This document shows, one piece after another, positions 1 through 8,199 of a stretch of 49,309 bases of DNA. Both the position numbers and the translations under genes were made by a program. Under the pieces are notes generated by a model. It was not told the origin of the DNA and ran no database searches. It saw nothing but the letters and a program-made list of their open reading frames with translations. The stretch lies in IMG/VR virus record IMGVR_UViG_3300009181_000112, positions 1 to 49,309 of that record; one strand, written 5' to 3'. How positions within the stretch are numbered: the first letter of the stretch is position 1; every line of letters begins with the position of its first letter. The DNA comes from a virus.

Positions 1-1591
1 ATGCTGTACGCCAGGCCGACACAGGTGTCTGGGCATAATATGCAGTGCCCGACAGTATAGGTACAACCTCGTGCGCTTGCTCTAATGTAAAGTCCAAAGC
101 TGTGCCAGTTGTTGCCAACACCAATTTCTTGTTGTAAGCAACCATGGCTTGGTGACCGTATTCTAAGCCAGTGACAGGATTCTTTGCGTTAAAAATATAA
201 TGTTTGGGGGCCTGCAAGCGATCAGGTTGCCAGTTCCAATCAAATTGATCGTTAACAAATAACTTTGCTGGCACAAAAAAATAAAACGGAGTCTGGCACA
301 CAGCGGCTGCGGCATGTTGAGACTGTACCCGCCCTTGTATGCCGTTGATACGATGCAATTGACTATGTTGTGGAACTACCTGCTTTAACCGTTCCCAGTT
401 GTGGTCAGCATTGTCTTCGCCGTTACTTAAAAATACAATATCCAAGGGCAATTCTTGGATCAGATGTTTTTGTGTTTTGTTAATGTAAGGATAATCATAG
501 ACCTGATTCTTAATGTGCAATTGTGCCTCTCTTGGCACAATCACAGCTGACGCCCCTGCTGCCAAGGGCACTACTGTTTTAGTTTTGGTTTGCCATAATG
601 GCACACATGGTGTTTGATTAATTTCAACATTGCAATTGGTGTAAATGGCCAATGGTGCAGATTGTTGGGAGTTTTTTATTGTATCTACATGGCAATCATC
701 ATTGTGAGAGATTACAGGCAACGGTCGACGAGTAACTGTTGTGGCAACAAAGTTTATGTCATACCATTCAAGCAGCTCATACTGATTAATACGAGTTGTA
801 AATGTCGGAACATGCATGAAAAAGGTATCGCCAAATTTTTCACCATCGCTGGCAAACACATGCAGCATGCCAGCTTGCCACTGTTCAGGATGCCAACTAA
901 AGTCAAACTTGGTGTAATCACATACACTACTGCAAATCCAGATCCATTCATAATTTCTGGCAGCATTCTTGGCAATCCTTTTTAGTGTATCCTGATAGTT
1001 ATCAAAGTATCGTACAGTCTGTGTCACTGGTAGTTGTTGGGATATTTCTATTGAAGTCGCAACTGCGTTGCCATCTAGATGATCAATAATATACATACCA
1101 GCAGTTGATTTAGTAACATTTGCATGTATTTGATCGACAAATTTGATTTGATTAGAGCCTGGAGTACTGTACCGTGGGCCACCAGTTCGTTGATGTTGCG
1201 TGCCAAATTGGTAAACAAACGGTGGATCTGTGGGATCTGGATGCCAGCTGAAATCAAAGCTTTGCTCTAGTTCAGTATCGGTAGTCCAATTACACTGCGA
1301 CGTTAATCTAGTTATAGTCGGTGCTGTATGATAGTTGGTATCACTGTATCCTTGTTTGGGGATTAGATAAGTGCCAGAATCTTTTTGCCACTGGCTTGGC
1401 CAGGCATGCCGTTGATGAGCTTGCCACGGAGTTGGTTCCCAAAGCCAATCCCACCCTGTGTAGTCCGCTAAGTATGTCACAATCCAACAAAATCTAGTAC
1501 GACTTAACTGTGTTGCATGTTCAATAGACTCGCACTGTTTCTCATGTGAGAACAAGCCCGGTTTAGTCCCTGTATAAAAAACATCAAACAT
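1..1591 (-). CDS. Partial gene: tandem degenerate glycosyltransferase-like modules
   Basis: Reading back from ATG at 1591 gives 530 codons without a stop to the window edge, so the 3' end is missing. An in-frame TAG lies just upstream at 1610-1612, so this is the first possible ATG. The protein is rich in Trp, Gln and His and repeats a D-[FW]-x-W-x-P signature: DWLWEP near residue 48, DFSWHP near 113 and 230, DWNWQP near 451. Residues 384-495 resemble the GT-A-like protein encoded at 21244-22167: LDIVFLS matches LDVVYLSY, and GLEYG matches GLMYG. The metal-binding DGD of that protein is replaced here by PAK. The N-terminus (DVFYTGTKP, then SRTRFCWIV) looks like a further diverged copy. I infer tandem GT-A-like modules that may bind sugars without catalysis. 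Its start shares the CATG at 1589-1592 with the divergent gene. Confidence 0.75.
   Translation of the reverse strand, partial: MFDVFYTGTKPGLFSHEKQCESIEHATQLSRTRFCWIVTYLADYTGWDWLWEPTPWQAHQRHAWPSQWQKDSGTYLIPKQGYSDTNYHTAPTITRLTSQCNWTTDTELEQSFDFSWHPDPTDPPFVYQFGTQHQRTGGPRYSTPGSNQIKFVDQIHANVTKSTAGMYIIDHLDGNAVATSIEISQQLPVTQTVRYFDNYQDTLKRIAKNAARNYEWIWICSSVCDYTKFDFSWHPEQWQAGMLHVFASDGEKFGDTFFMHVPTFTTRINQYELLEWYDINFVATTVTRRPLPVISHNDDCHVDTIKNSQQSAPLAIYTNCNVEINQTPCVPLWQTKTKTVVPLAAGASAVIVPREAQLHIKNQVYDYPYINKTQKHLIQELPLDIVFLSNGEDNADHNWERLKQVVPQHSQLHRINGIQGRVQSQHAAAAVCQTPFYFFVPAKLFVNDQFDWNWQPDRLQAPKHYIFNAKNPVTGLEYGHQAMVAYNKKLVLATTGTALDFTLEQAHEVVPILSGTAYYAQTPVSAWRTA
1573..1580 (+). promoter_or_regulatory. Possible late-type -10 element (TATAAAAA) before the plus-strand operon
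   Basis: The sequence TATAAAAA differs at one base from the T4 late promoter octamer TATAAATA and lies 9 nt upstream of the ATG at 1590. I see no convincing -35 element. It falls inside the coding region of the divergent minus-strand gene, so it could be chance. A promoter is needed somewhere here because the plus-strand operon starts at 1590. Confidence 0.25.
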
Positions 1592-2693
1592 GATTCGAAT
1601 CGACGAAATCTATAATAACACACTTTGGCCGTACATTCGTAAAAATGTGCCAACAACCAGGATGTTTTTTTGTGATCCGCCCGGGAGAACAGATATTGAT
1701 AGTTTGTTTAATTTTGGGCATAACAATGTCGAACATAATTATATTTTGTTCCACGATCAAGAACCTATCCACTTAGACATACATCAACCAATGTTTGATG
1801 CGGTAGTTGATCGTAATCGAGATATTCACAATGTGGTACAAGCAGGCATAGTGACCAGTGAGTATAACAGTGAGTTTGTTGAGCAAGTATGTAGTCAATT
1901 TAACTGGCAGCATTATTATTATTTCTATCATGGGTGGGCCGCATTAGATTGGTATCGAGGATACAATCAAACCTGGCTTGTACTACCGCCCGAACAGCGA
2001 ACAATAACACGTAGCTTTATTTCTCCCAATCGGATTGTAGGCGGCAAGCGAGATCATCGAGTGCTGCTGCTGTATCACCTGTTCCGTAATCAAGTCAAAA
2101 ATGCCTGGATCAGCTGCCCACGAGTGTGCCCTGCCGAAAATATCACCATCGATGATATTGCTGCAAAATTTAATGCCAGGTATCCTGACATAAGCACAGT
2201 GTTTGAACAAGCACCAATACCCATGAACTTTCCCGGCGAGACTGATCATCCCATGCATAGCTGTTGGTTAAGCTTGTTTGATGAGTGTGCAGAGAGCCTG
2301 GCGTATGTGGTAACTGAAACTGTGTTCCAAGGTCGTAGACAGCACTTGACAGAAAAGACTTTTAAGCCCATATGTTTACAAATGCCATTTGTACTGGCTA
2401 GTGCTGCCGGCAGCCTTGAGTACTTGAGGAGTTACGGATTCCGTACGTTCGGTGACCTATGGGACGAGAGTTACGATGCAGAAACAGATGACTTTGTTCG
2501 TTTGGAAAAAATAGGACTGTTGCTTAAAGACCTAGATAATCTCAGTAAGAGAGAACTCAATCAATTGTACCGGGCTGCTATGCCTGCAGTAGAACATAAC
2601 TATAAACATTTCTATGGAGGCACGTTTGAAGCTATATTATGGAACGAGCTTCAACGCATGTTAACGCAAATTAAAAATGATTTTCGAATTTGA
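1590..2693 (+). CDS. GT10-like glycosyltransferase candidate 1
   Basis: This 367-residue protein has no signal peptide or membrane segment. Its C-terminal half carries a signature shared by five proteins in the window: E243 in VVTETVF, TEKTFKP at 254-260, PF at 266-267, then GFRTF at 283-287 and DESYD at 292-296. GT10 fucosyltransferases have a comparable E...TEK segment that contacts the GDP-sugar, so a nucleotide-sugar transferase of GT-B fold is the best guess; the acceptor is unknown. The start is the first ATG after the in-frame TAA at 1575-1577, and it overlaps the divergent gene's start by two bases. The 3' end overlaps the next gene by 17 nt. No clear Shine-Dalgarno is visible. Confidence 0.7.
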   Translation: MIRIDEIYNNTLWPYIRKNVPTTRMFFCDPPGRTDIDSLFNFGHNNVEHNYILFHDQEPIHLDIHQPMFDAVVDRNRDIHNVVQAGIVTSEYNSEFVEQVCSQFNWQHYYYFYHGWAALDWYRGYNQTWLVLPPEQRTITRSFISPNRIVGGKRDHRVLLLYHLFRNQVKNAWISCPRVCPAENITIDDIAAKFNARYPDISTVFEQAPIPMNFPGETDHPMHSCWLSLFDECAESLAYVVTETVFQGRRQHLTEKTFKPICLQMPFVLASAAGSLEYLRSYGFRTFGDLWDESYDAETDDFVRLEKIGLLLKDLDNLSKRELNQLYRAAMPAVEHNYKHFYGGTFEAILWNELQRMLTQIKNDFRI

Positions 2694-3840
2694 TCAACAC
2701 ATCCAGGGTCGCCCTTATCCCAACCTGGCTCGGCATCAAGCTGTACCATACACGCCAGAGTGGCGACAGTTCAGTAGTCACTGGCCCTGGGTCGAGCCTG
2801 CGATGCTGCCAGATTACTTGTGCCAAGCAGGGATTGACACGACCAGTGGAACTCGTTGTTACGTGGTAGCTGTAGGTTGGTTTGATTTTAATATAAAATG
2901 GTTTAATTTAATACCTGAAGTTCGACTCAATGACATGCGCCTGGGTAAATTAAAACTGATGTTTTATTACAGCGAAGGTGATAATCCTGAACGTATTCGC
3001 AACTATCTTCTAGCACAGTGTCTTGCGGCAAGAGTGCCCGAATCTCAATTAATACTAGTAAGTGCAAATTCTGCTGCTGCCCTGTTGCCCAACTCAGCAT
3101 GGTTTCCCGACGACGAATTACTGTACGCAAAAAGAAATCACCATGTCGAGCCTGTCTCTTACCACGAGCGGGCCCGTAATAAACTGTTTACTGCACTGGT
3201 ACGCACACACAAGTTTTGGCGTGCAACCACCATGGCCGAACTATGGCGCCGTGGATGGCATGAACATGCTTACTTCTCTTACAATACACGCTTGTCAGTG
3301 GAGGAGAGTCCGGCAGATAATCCAATTGAGATTTATAAATTTGATGGTCTTAATGTCAACATGTTTGATTTCTTACGGCATCAATTCAAAGCCGACACCC
3401 AGACGTCAGATCAACATAATGACCACCAGTTAATTGTGCCCGAGCACTACAGCAACAGTTACTTGAACGTGATTCTTGAAACACACATGGATGCAGATCA
3501 AAGTAATGGCGTATTCTTAACAGAAAAGACATTCAAGCCCATTAAACATGCACAACCATTTGTTATTTTTGGCGCTGCCCATAGCCTGGCGCGGCTGCGG
3601 GACCTGGGGTACCGAACATTTGACCACGTGTTAGACAACCGTTACGATAGCATAGAAAACACCACTGATAGATGGCACTGCTTGATCACCATGCTGCACA
3701 CAATGTTCAGAGGCGGTGCACCACACATGCATCAGTTGTACTGCGCGTGCCGAGCGGATATACTGCACAATCAACAGCATTTTTTAGCCCCGCGCCGGGA
3801 CCGTTTAAATAATCTACTTAGGAAAATCAATTGCGAGTAA
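2677..3840 (+). CDS. GT10-like glycosyltransferase candidate 2
   Basis: This 387-residue protein is a diverged paralogue of the preceding gene product. The shared C-terminal block is E268 in VILETH, LTEKTFKPI at 281-289, PF at 294-295, LRDLGYRTF at 307-315 and DNRYD near 320. The N-terminal 170 residues do not align by eye with its neighbour, as expected if donor binding is conserved and acceptor binding varies. The assignment rests on the resemblance of the TEK block to GT10 enzymes and is family-level only. ATG at 2677 lies within the end of the upstream gene, and the 3' end overlaps the amidinotransferase gene by 10 nt, so the four plus-strand genes form one translationally coupled operon. 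Confidence 0.68.
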   Translation: MIFEFDQHIQGRPYPNLARHQAVPYTPEWRQFSSHWPWVEPAMLPDYLCQAGIDTTSGTRCYVVAVGWFDFNIKWFNLIPEVRLNDMRLGKLKLMFYYSEGDNPERIRNYLLAQCLAARVPESQLILVSANSAAALLPNSAWFPDDELLYAKRNHHVEPVSYHERARNKLFTALVRTHKFWRATTMAELWRRGWHEHAYFSYNTRLSVEESPADNPIEIYKFDGLNVNMFDFLRHQFKADTQTSDQHNDHQLIVPEHYSNSYLNVILETHMDADQSNGVFLTEKTFKPIKHAQPFVIFGAAHSLARLRDLGYRTFDHVLDNRYDSIENTTDRWHCLITMLHTMFRGGAPHMHQLYCACRADILHNQQHFLAPRRDRLNNLLRKINCE

Positions 3841-4853
3841 ACTCATACACCAGCTGGCAACCACTTGAAGAAGTCATTGTTGGCCAAACATATACCCCGG
3901 ACTATTTTGACTTTATCGATGACCCGCAAGTTAAAAATCAACTGCAACAAATTCTTGCCGAAACTCAAGAAGATCTCGATAATCTTTCTAAAACAATCAC
4001 ACAATACGGTGCTGTGGTACAGCGCCCAGATTTGCCCGATAAAGACGATTTTCAACGTTGGCAAATCAGCGGGAACGGCGCGCCGCTTCCTCCTCTTACC
4101 CCAAGAGACTGGCAAATTACCCTGGGCCAGAAGTTATTGCGAGTGTTGCCCATGCCTGAATTAGATCGTATTTGTGCCGAATACGGAGATTCTGTAATCA
4201 ATCCACATGGCTCTGCCTGGGATGCCAACTGCATTTTAAATGGGGCCAGCGCCAGTTGCATTGTGCGTGTCGGGAAAGATGTATTTTTTGACAATAGTGA
4301 GTTTCTTCGGCCTGATCAGACACGCTGGATTATTGACAACTGCCTGGGATCTGATTATCGTATACACGAAGCGATCACCGACGGTCACGGCGATGCGGTA
4401 TTTGCCATTCTGAAACCAGGTGTTATTTTAAGCAGTAAACATGATGTAAATTTAAATCTTGCTCAAGACTTTCCTGGATGGGAAGTATTAAAAATTTGGG
4501 ATAGCAGCATTTGGGCTGCAATGGAAGTGGGTAAATTCAAATATGAGCATTCACCCGGTGCTTGGTATGTACAAGGCCAAACACCCACTCCTGAGTTCAC
4601 AGACTTTGTTAATACCTACTTGACCAAATGGACTGGGTTTGTTGCCGAAACAGTATTTGATGTCAACTGTTTGGTACTAGATGAATCGCACGTGATCTTT
4701 AGTGCGTATAATAAAGAAGTATTTGCATTTTGCCAGAAACACAAGATTGAACCTATCATATGCGACTTGCGTCATAGTTATTTTTGGGATGGCGGAATAT
4801 CATGCTGTACTCAAGATATTCGCCGCAGCGGCGGCCTAGAATCTTATCTATGA
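3831..4853 (+). CDS. Glycine-amidinotransferase-like enzyme
   Basis: This 340-residue protein matches the amidinotransferase family (arginine:glycine and inosamine-phosphate amidinotransferases), which move the amidino group of arginine to an amine through a Cys-amidino intermediate. Visible landmarks are an N-terminal EEVIVGQ strand, DANCI near 131, RVGKDVFF near 146, the His-x-Asp of GHGDAVF (H186, D188), and the C-terminal GISCCTQDIRR, where C325 aligns with the catalytic Cys407 of human AGAT. H186 aligns with His303. Length is near that of bacterial members. The start is TTG at 3831, preceded by AGGA at about 7 nt, and it overlaps the upstream stop. Acceptor is unknown; an aminated sugar would fit the neighbours. 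I am confident of the fold and chemistry, not of the substrate. Confidence 0.85.
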   Translation: MRVNSYTSWQPLEEVIVGQTYTPDYFDFIDDPQVKNQLQQILAETQEDLDNLSKTITQYGAVVQRPDLPDKDDFQRWQISGNGAPLPPLTPRDWQITLGQKLLRVLPMPELDRICAEYGDSVINPHGSAWDANCILNGASASCIVRVGKDVFFDNSEFLRPDQTRWIIDNCLGSDYRIHEAITDGHGDAVFAILKPGVILSSKHDVNLNLAQDFPGWEVLKIWDSSIWAAMEVGKFKYEHSPGAWYVQGQTPTPEFTDFVNTYLTKWTGFVAETVFDVNCLVLDESHVIFSAYNKEVFAFCQKHKIEPIICDLRHSYFWDGGISCCTQDIRRSGGLESYL

Positions 4854-5542
4854 CAAATCGTGCGTTGATCTTGGGGTGTAGCCACGCAGCCGGCGCCGAG
4901 ATGTACAAAGATCCCAGAATCATCATTGAACATCCACAGTCATTTGGTTATCTTAACAGTTACCCAGTGCTGATCGCCAAACAACTAGGATATATCCCTT
5001 TAAACTATGCAATCGGCGGAGGCAGCAATGATGCCATGTTTAGAATATTTTGCGAGCAATTAGAATATTTAACATCAGATGATATTGTCATTGCTTGCTG
5101 GACTGGCATTGATAGAACTGAAATTTGGCACGAGCTTGATCAATGTTGGTTGCCGCTAAGTGTGGGACAACACAATTTTAATCCAATTAAATCTAGCACT
5201 TATGCACTGTCTGGGGAAAATTACGGAGGAGAAATTTCGTGCTTGGATGAATATAAACAGTATTGCCAGCAATGGGGCAAGTATCATATTAATTCAAAAT
5301 CAAGCAAACTAAACAAACTAAAAAATATAACAGCATTAAATGATCTAGCCCGGGCTCGATCAATTATAGTTATTAATGTTGATAGCTTTTATCCCATTGA
5401 CAATAATAGTAAATGGGCATTTGATGAAACATTTTGTGGCTGGGCCGATCGTAATAATTGCCACCGAACAGACTGGGGGCACTATTTTTTAGATACCCAT
5501 CAACGATTTGCCAATTTGGTTGTAGCTAACTACACACCTTAA
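4850..5542 (+). CDS. SGNH/GDSL-like hydrolase family protein
   Basis: I place the start at ATG 4850, not at an in-frame ATG at 4784, because 4850 forms the ATGA overlap with the upstream stop and directly precedes the conserved ILGCSHAAG strand. The 230-residue product has an SGNH-like order of motifs: GCSHAAG (candidate nucleophile S11), GGGSNDAMFR (Gly/Asn block), and a C-terminal TDWGHYF that could supply Asp and His. SGNH enzymes add or remove acyl esters, often on glycans. It is related to the protein encoded at 47514-48332: both have a strand followed by D-R-x-E-I (IDRTEI here, WDRVEI there). No signal peptide is visible. The 3' end overlaps the convergent carbamoyltransferase gene by 17 nt. 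Confidence 0.62.
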   Translation: MTNRALILGCSHAAGAEMYKDPRIIIEHPQSFGYLNSYPVLIAKQLGYIPLNYAIGGGSNDAMFRIFCEQLEYLTSDDIVIACWTGIDRTEIWHELDQCWLPLSVGQHNFNPIKSSTYALSGENYGGEISCLDEYKQYCQQWGKYHINSKSSKLNKLKNITALNDLARARSIIVINVDSFYPIDNNSKWAFDETFCGWADRNNCHRTDWGHYFLDTHQRFANLVVANYTP

Positions 5543-7010
5543 CACTGTACTGTTGTTCAAAGCGGTCTGCGTCAGCACGATCATTAACAACAGGCTCGCC
5601 CCGAATGTTAAGGCTAGTGTTAAGCAGCATGGGGCAACCTGTTAACATGTGCCAGTCTTCAAGCAACTGTCTAATACCGGATCCGTCTGCCGGCACAGTT
5701 TGCACCCGTGCAGTGTTGTCCACATGGCAAATGGCCGGGAACAGCGCCGGATGTCGACATGGGGCAACAATCTGCATGTAGTGACTAGACTGCCAGTTGT
5801 GCGGCATATCAAAGTGTGTACCGGCGAACTCGGCTAACACAACAGGAGCAAACGGACGGAACTGTTGCCTGCGCTTAATCAAGTTGACACGGTCCCGGAT
5901 GTCTGGACCACGTGGGTCAGCTAGTAAGCTACGGTTGCCCAAGGCACGCGGCCCAAACTCGGCTCGGCCACTGGCTACTCCCACAATCTTGTTGGCCAGT
6001 AGTTCATCAATCACTGCTTGTACCGGGTAAGCGCCTGGGATCCGGTGCCCAAGGAACGCTGTTTTCCAACTCAGCCTACGTCCGTATGCCAATGCTGCTG
6101 CACCCAGGCTGCTGCCGGCATCACCTGGGTTGGGCATGATCCAGATGTGATCAAACACGTTACCCAGTTTACTGTTGGCAACACAGTTCAACGCTACCCC
6201 GCCCATGTACACTAAGTTTCTCTCTCCTGTGAGTGCACGGGCATGCCGCATGATGTTCAGGACCAAGGATTCAGTCAATGTCTGTGCTGCTGCTGCAATA
6301 TCTTCTTTGCACAGAAATGGCAGCTCATACGGATCTAATCCTATGTGTAGATTCTTTTTAAAGCGGGCAGTTTTAATATCATCAATGAAATGATCTCGCA
6401 TCCAAGCTGCACCCAGGTCAGACCCATATGCAGCCATGCCCATGGTGATGTATTCTTCTTCCATGGGCTTCAAGTCCACGGCCCGAGTAATGGCCGAATA
6501 GAAAAGACCAATACTGTGCGGATAACCTTGTCGCCATAACAATTGATACTGTGCGCAGCCATCTTCTGCGGAATAACCTGCACGGTAAATGCTTATAGTG
6601 TCAAGCTCACCTATTGCATCAATTACCACAACGGCCGCAGTTTCAAATGGACTGGTCTGGAAACCTGCAGCAGCATGACTCAAATGGTGGCCGGCACAGG
6701 TAACACCGGCGGACTCTGGATACCAGTGGCCCATGTGTTGCTTTAACGCAGTTCGCAAACGCCAGGGTCCATACCGGTGCTGCCCGCTGCGCCACTGTTG
6801 TATGTTATGCATCCAAGGGCGCTCGTAGTACGCTACAGTAGACCAGTCCCATTGAGCAGCATCCTGTAACAGGTCAGTATGCAGGCTGTTATCGTTTTTC
6901 TTTTTACTGTATCGCTCGCTATGCCCAGCAAACATGATCTCGCCGTCGCTGCGTACCACAGCAGCAGCAGCGTCGTGATAGCCAGCACTAACACCGAGAA
7001 TGTGTTTCAT
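5526..7010 (-). CDS. NodU/TobZ-family carbamoyltransferase
   Basis: This 494-residue enzyme should transfer a carbamoyl group from carbamoyl phosphate, through carbamoyl-adenylate, to a hydroxyl group, commonly on a sugar. It begins with ILGVSAGYHDAAAA (H12), then HHLSHAAAGF (residues 108-117), a DAIGE metal-binding segment at 131-135, GGVALNC at 270-276 and GDAGSSLGAA near 296, all typical of the Kae1-like domain. The C-terminal domain follows with FGPRALGNRS near 352, RPFAPV and NTSLNIRGEP. It is complete, though shorter than many family members. The start ATG overlaps the stop of the 33-residue peptide gene as ATGA. It is the last gene of the long minus-strand operon and ends tail to tail with the plus-strand operon. 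Confidence 0.9.
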   Translation of the reverse strand: MKHILGVSAGYHDAAAAVVRSDGEIMFAGHSERYSKKKNDNSLHTDLLQDAAQWDWSTVAYYERPWMHNIQQWRSGQHRYGPWRLRTALKQHMGHWYPESAGVTCAGHHLSHAAAGFQTSPFETAAVVVIDAIGELDTISIYRAGYSAEDGCAQYQLLWRQGYPHSIGLFYSAITRAVDLKPMEEEYITMGMAAYGSDLGAAWMRDHFIDDIKTARFKKNLHIGLDPYELPFLCKEDIAAAAQTLTESLVLNIMRHARALTGERNLVYMGGVALNCVANSKLGNVFDHIWIMPNPGDAGSSLGAAALAYGRRLSWKTAFLGHRIPGAYPVQAVIDELLANKIVGVASGRAEFGPRALGNRSLLADPRGPDIRDRVNLIKRRQQFRPFAPVVLAEFAGTHFDMPHNWQSSHYMQIVAPCRHPALFPAICHVDNTARVQTVPADGSGIRQLLEDWHMLTGCPMLLNTSLNIRGEPVVNDRADADRFEQQYSVKVCS

Positions 7011-7108
7011 TTATAAATGAACGGGTCCCGCTTGCGCAGCTCTTTGAGTTTTTTACGGTAACGAATTTCTAATCTGATCTTGGCAATTAAATTCCGAATC
7101 CAGTTCAT
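7007..7108 (-). CDS. 33-residue basic peptide, possible carbamoyltransferase partner
   Basis: A short ORF of 33 codons plus stop fits exactly between its neighbours: its ATG (7108) overlaps the upstream stop as ATGA, and its TGA (7007) overlaps the carbamoyltransferase ATG as ATGA. The peptide starts MNWIRNLIAKI, has a middle packed with Lys, Arg and Glu that should form a charged amphipathic helix, and ends DPFIYK. From memory, the small DUF5989 proteins found beside carbamoyltransferase genes also end in a PFIY-type motif, so a docking or assembly role is a fair guess. The double coupling argues strongly that it is translated. A RiPP precursor for the nearby radical SAM enzymes is possible but less likely, because it lacks Cys and a Gly-rich core. 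Confidence 0.72.
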   Translation of the reverse strand: MNWIRNLIAKIRLEIRYRKKLKELRKRDPFIYK

Positions 7109-8199
7109 GTACGATATCCTTGTTGAATAATTTGTATCTGTCGTTGACTATAATTACTATCACTCCAGCAGTAATCATAAACTGCGTGTTGGTCGCTAGT
7201 TTTAATACTCCAAACATCCAGATACTTTATTAATTTATCCCATACAAGTTGGTAGTCAACAGAACCAAATGTTCGAGCTAGATCAACTTGTGCTACCCTG
7301 GGATGTCCAATTGTTAAACCGGGATCCTCTGGATCAAATTGATTGTCCCTGAGCCATTGTCTAAAGCTGTCTAAACGTTGTTTCTGCCAGATAAATTCAC
7401 TTGGGTCTCGCGCCCACTCAATATCAAAATCACCAGCTGCTTCAGATTGCGGGCGCATTGCTGTCGTCACCAAGTGTTCAATTCCCACGCCCTCATCATT
7501 GAACACTTCCCAGTGACTCTTGCCAATGGCCTTGTTGATGCCCACAGTAACACTGCCCAATGGGCGATTTAACTGCTCAATACCAAATAAAGAATAATCA
7601 TCAACCTCAAGTTGAAATCTCGGTGCATGCAGCCAACACATTAATTGACTTCGTCGTGACCACTCGGGCGCTTCTAATTGTTTACGATAACTCAGTGCCC
7701 AGCTTTCAAACTCATGACATAGCAAATTAAGTTGTCTAATATGCCAGCGCACTGCTGGGGTAGCTTGATTAAAATATGTGCTCATGCGGCCACTGACTCC
7801 TTGAAGATCTTCAAAGTATCGATGTAGCCAATTTAGTCGACTGTGTATAATATTACGTCCCATTGGATGGTCAGGGTCTGCCTCAAGATCATCACTGATA
7901 GTATTGTCCATTGAGAAATGATCATTGATGGTATATCCCAGGTTAGCCAGGTTGATAGCAGCAATTGATTTGTTTACTTGATCTAGAATATATACACCGT
8001 TGCGTTGATGCTCAACAAATCCAAAAAAACAATAATTCTTTTCAAGATGATAGTTATTTTGCAAAAGTAAATTTAACGAAGTTAACCATTTTCTCGACAA
8101 GGAGCTGTCGTGCACATCAATGTATATCGAAAAAAGACTATTGTCGTTACGATTTCTCAGTTTAATTTCAATCTGATCTAATACTGTTCCACCACTCAT
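7105..8199 (-). CDS. Conserved unknown protein (364 aa) in the radical SAM operon
   Basis: I do not recognise a family. The protein is soluble-looking, with no signal peptide, membrane segment or Cys cluster. Features that may define the family are HPMGRNIIHSRLNWLHRYFEDLQG near residue 110 (basic and aromatic), CHEFESWALSYRK near 180, and NDEGVGIEHLV followed by an acidic GDFDIEWARDP near 260. The ATG at 8199 lies inside the end of the upstream radical SAM gene (32 nt overlap), and the stop is coupled as ATGA to the 33-residue ORF. Its place between the radical SAM enzymes and the carbamoyltransferase suggests it supplies, holds or modifies the shared substrate; that is context only. Confidence 0.6.
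   Translation of the reverse strand: MSGGTVLDQIEIKLRNRNDNSLFSIYIDVHDSSLSRKWLTSLNLLLQNNYHLEKNYCFFGFVEHQRNGVYILDQVNKSIAAINLANLGYTINDHFSMDNTISDDLEADPDHPMGRNIIHSRLNWLHRYFEDLQGVSGRMSTYFNQATPAVRWHIRQLNLLCHEFESWALSYRKQLEAPEWSRRSQLMCWLHAPRFQLEVDDYSLFGIEQLNRPLGSVTVGINKAIGKSHWEVFNDEGVGIEHLVTTAMRPQSEAAGDFDIEWARDPSEFIWQKQRLDSFRQWLRDNQFDPEDPGLTIGHPRVAQVDLARTFGSVDYQLVWDKLIKYLDVWSIKTSDQHAVYDYCWSDSNYSQRQIQIIQQGYRT

Noticed and set aside
614-985. A 123-codon plus-strand frame
   Set aside because: It is antisense to the long open minus-strand frame at 1-1591, which has repeated protein motifs. The plus frame has no recognisable domain and no neighbour coupling.
4784-4849. Upstream start for the SGNH-like gene at 4784
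   Set aside because: It would add 22 residues from within the amidinotransferase end in another frame. ATG 4850 gives the ATGA coupling used throughout this region and starts at the conserved strand.
7007-7108. The 33-residue ORF as a RiPP precursor for the radical SAM enzymes
   Set aside because: It has no Cys, no leader/core division and no Gly-rich or repeated core. Coupling to the carbamoyltransferase fits a partner protein better, though the idea is not excluded.
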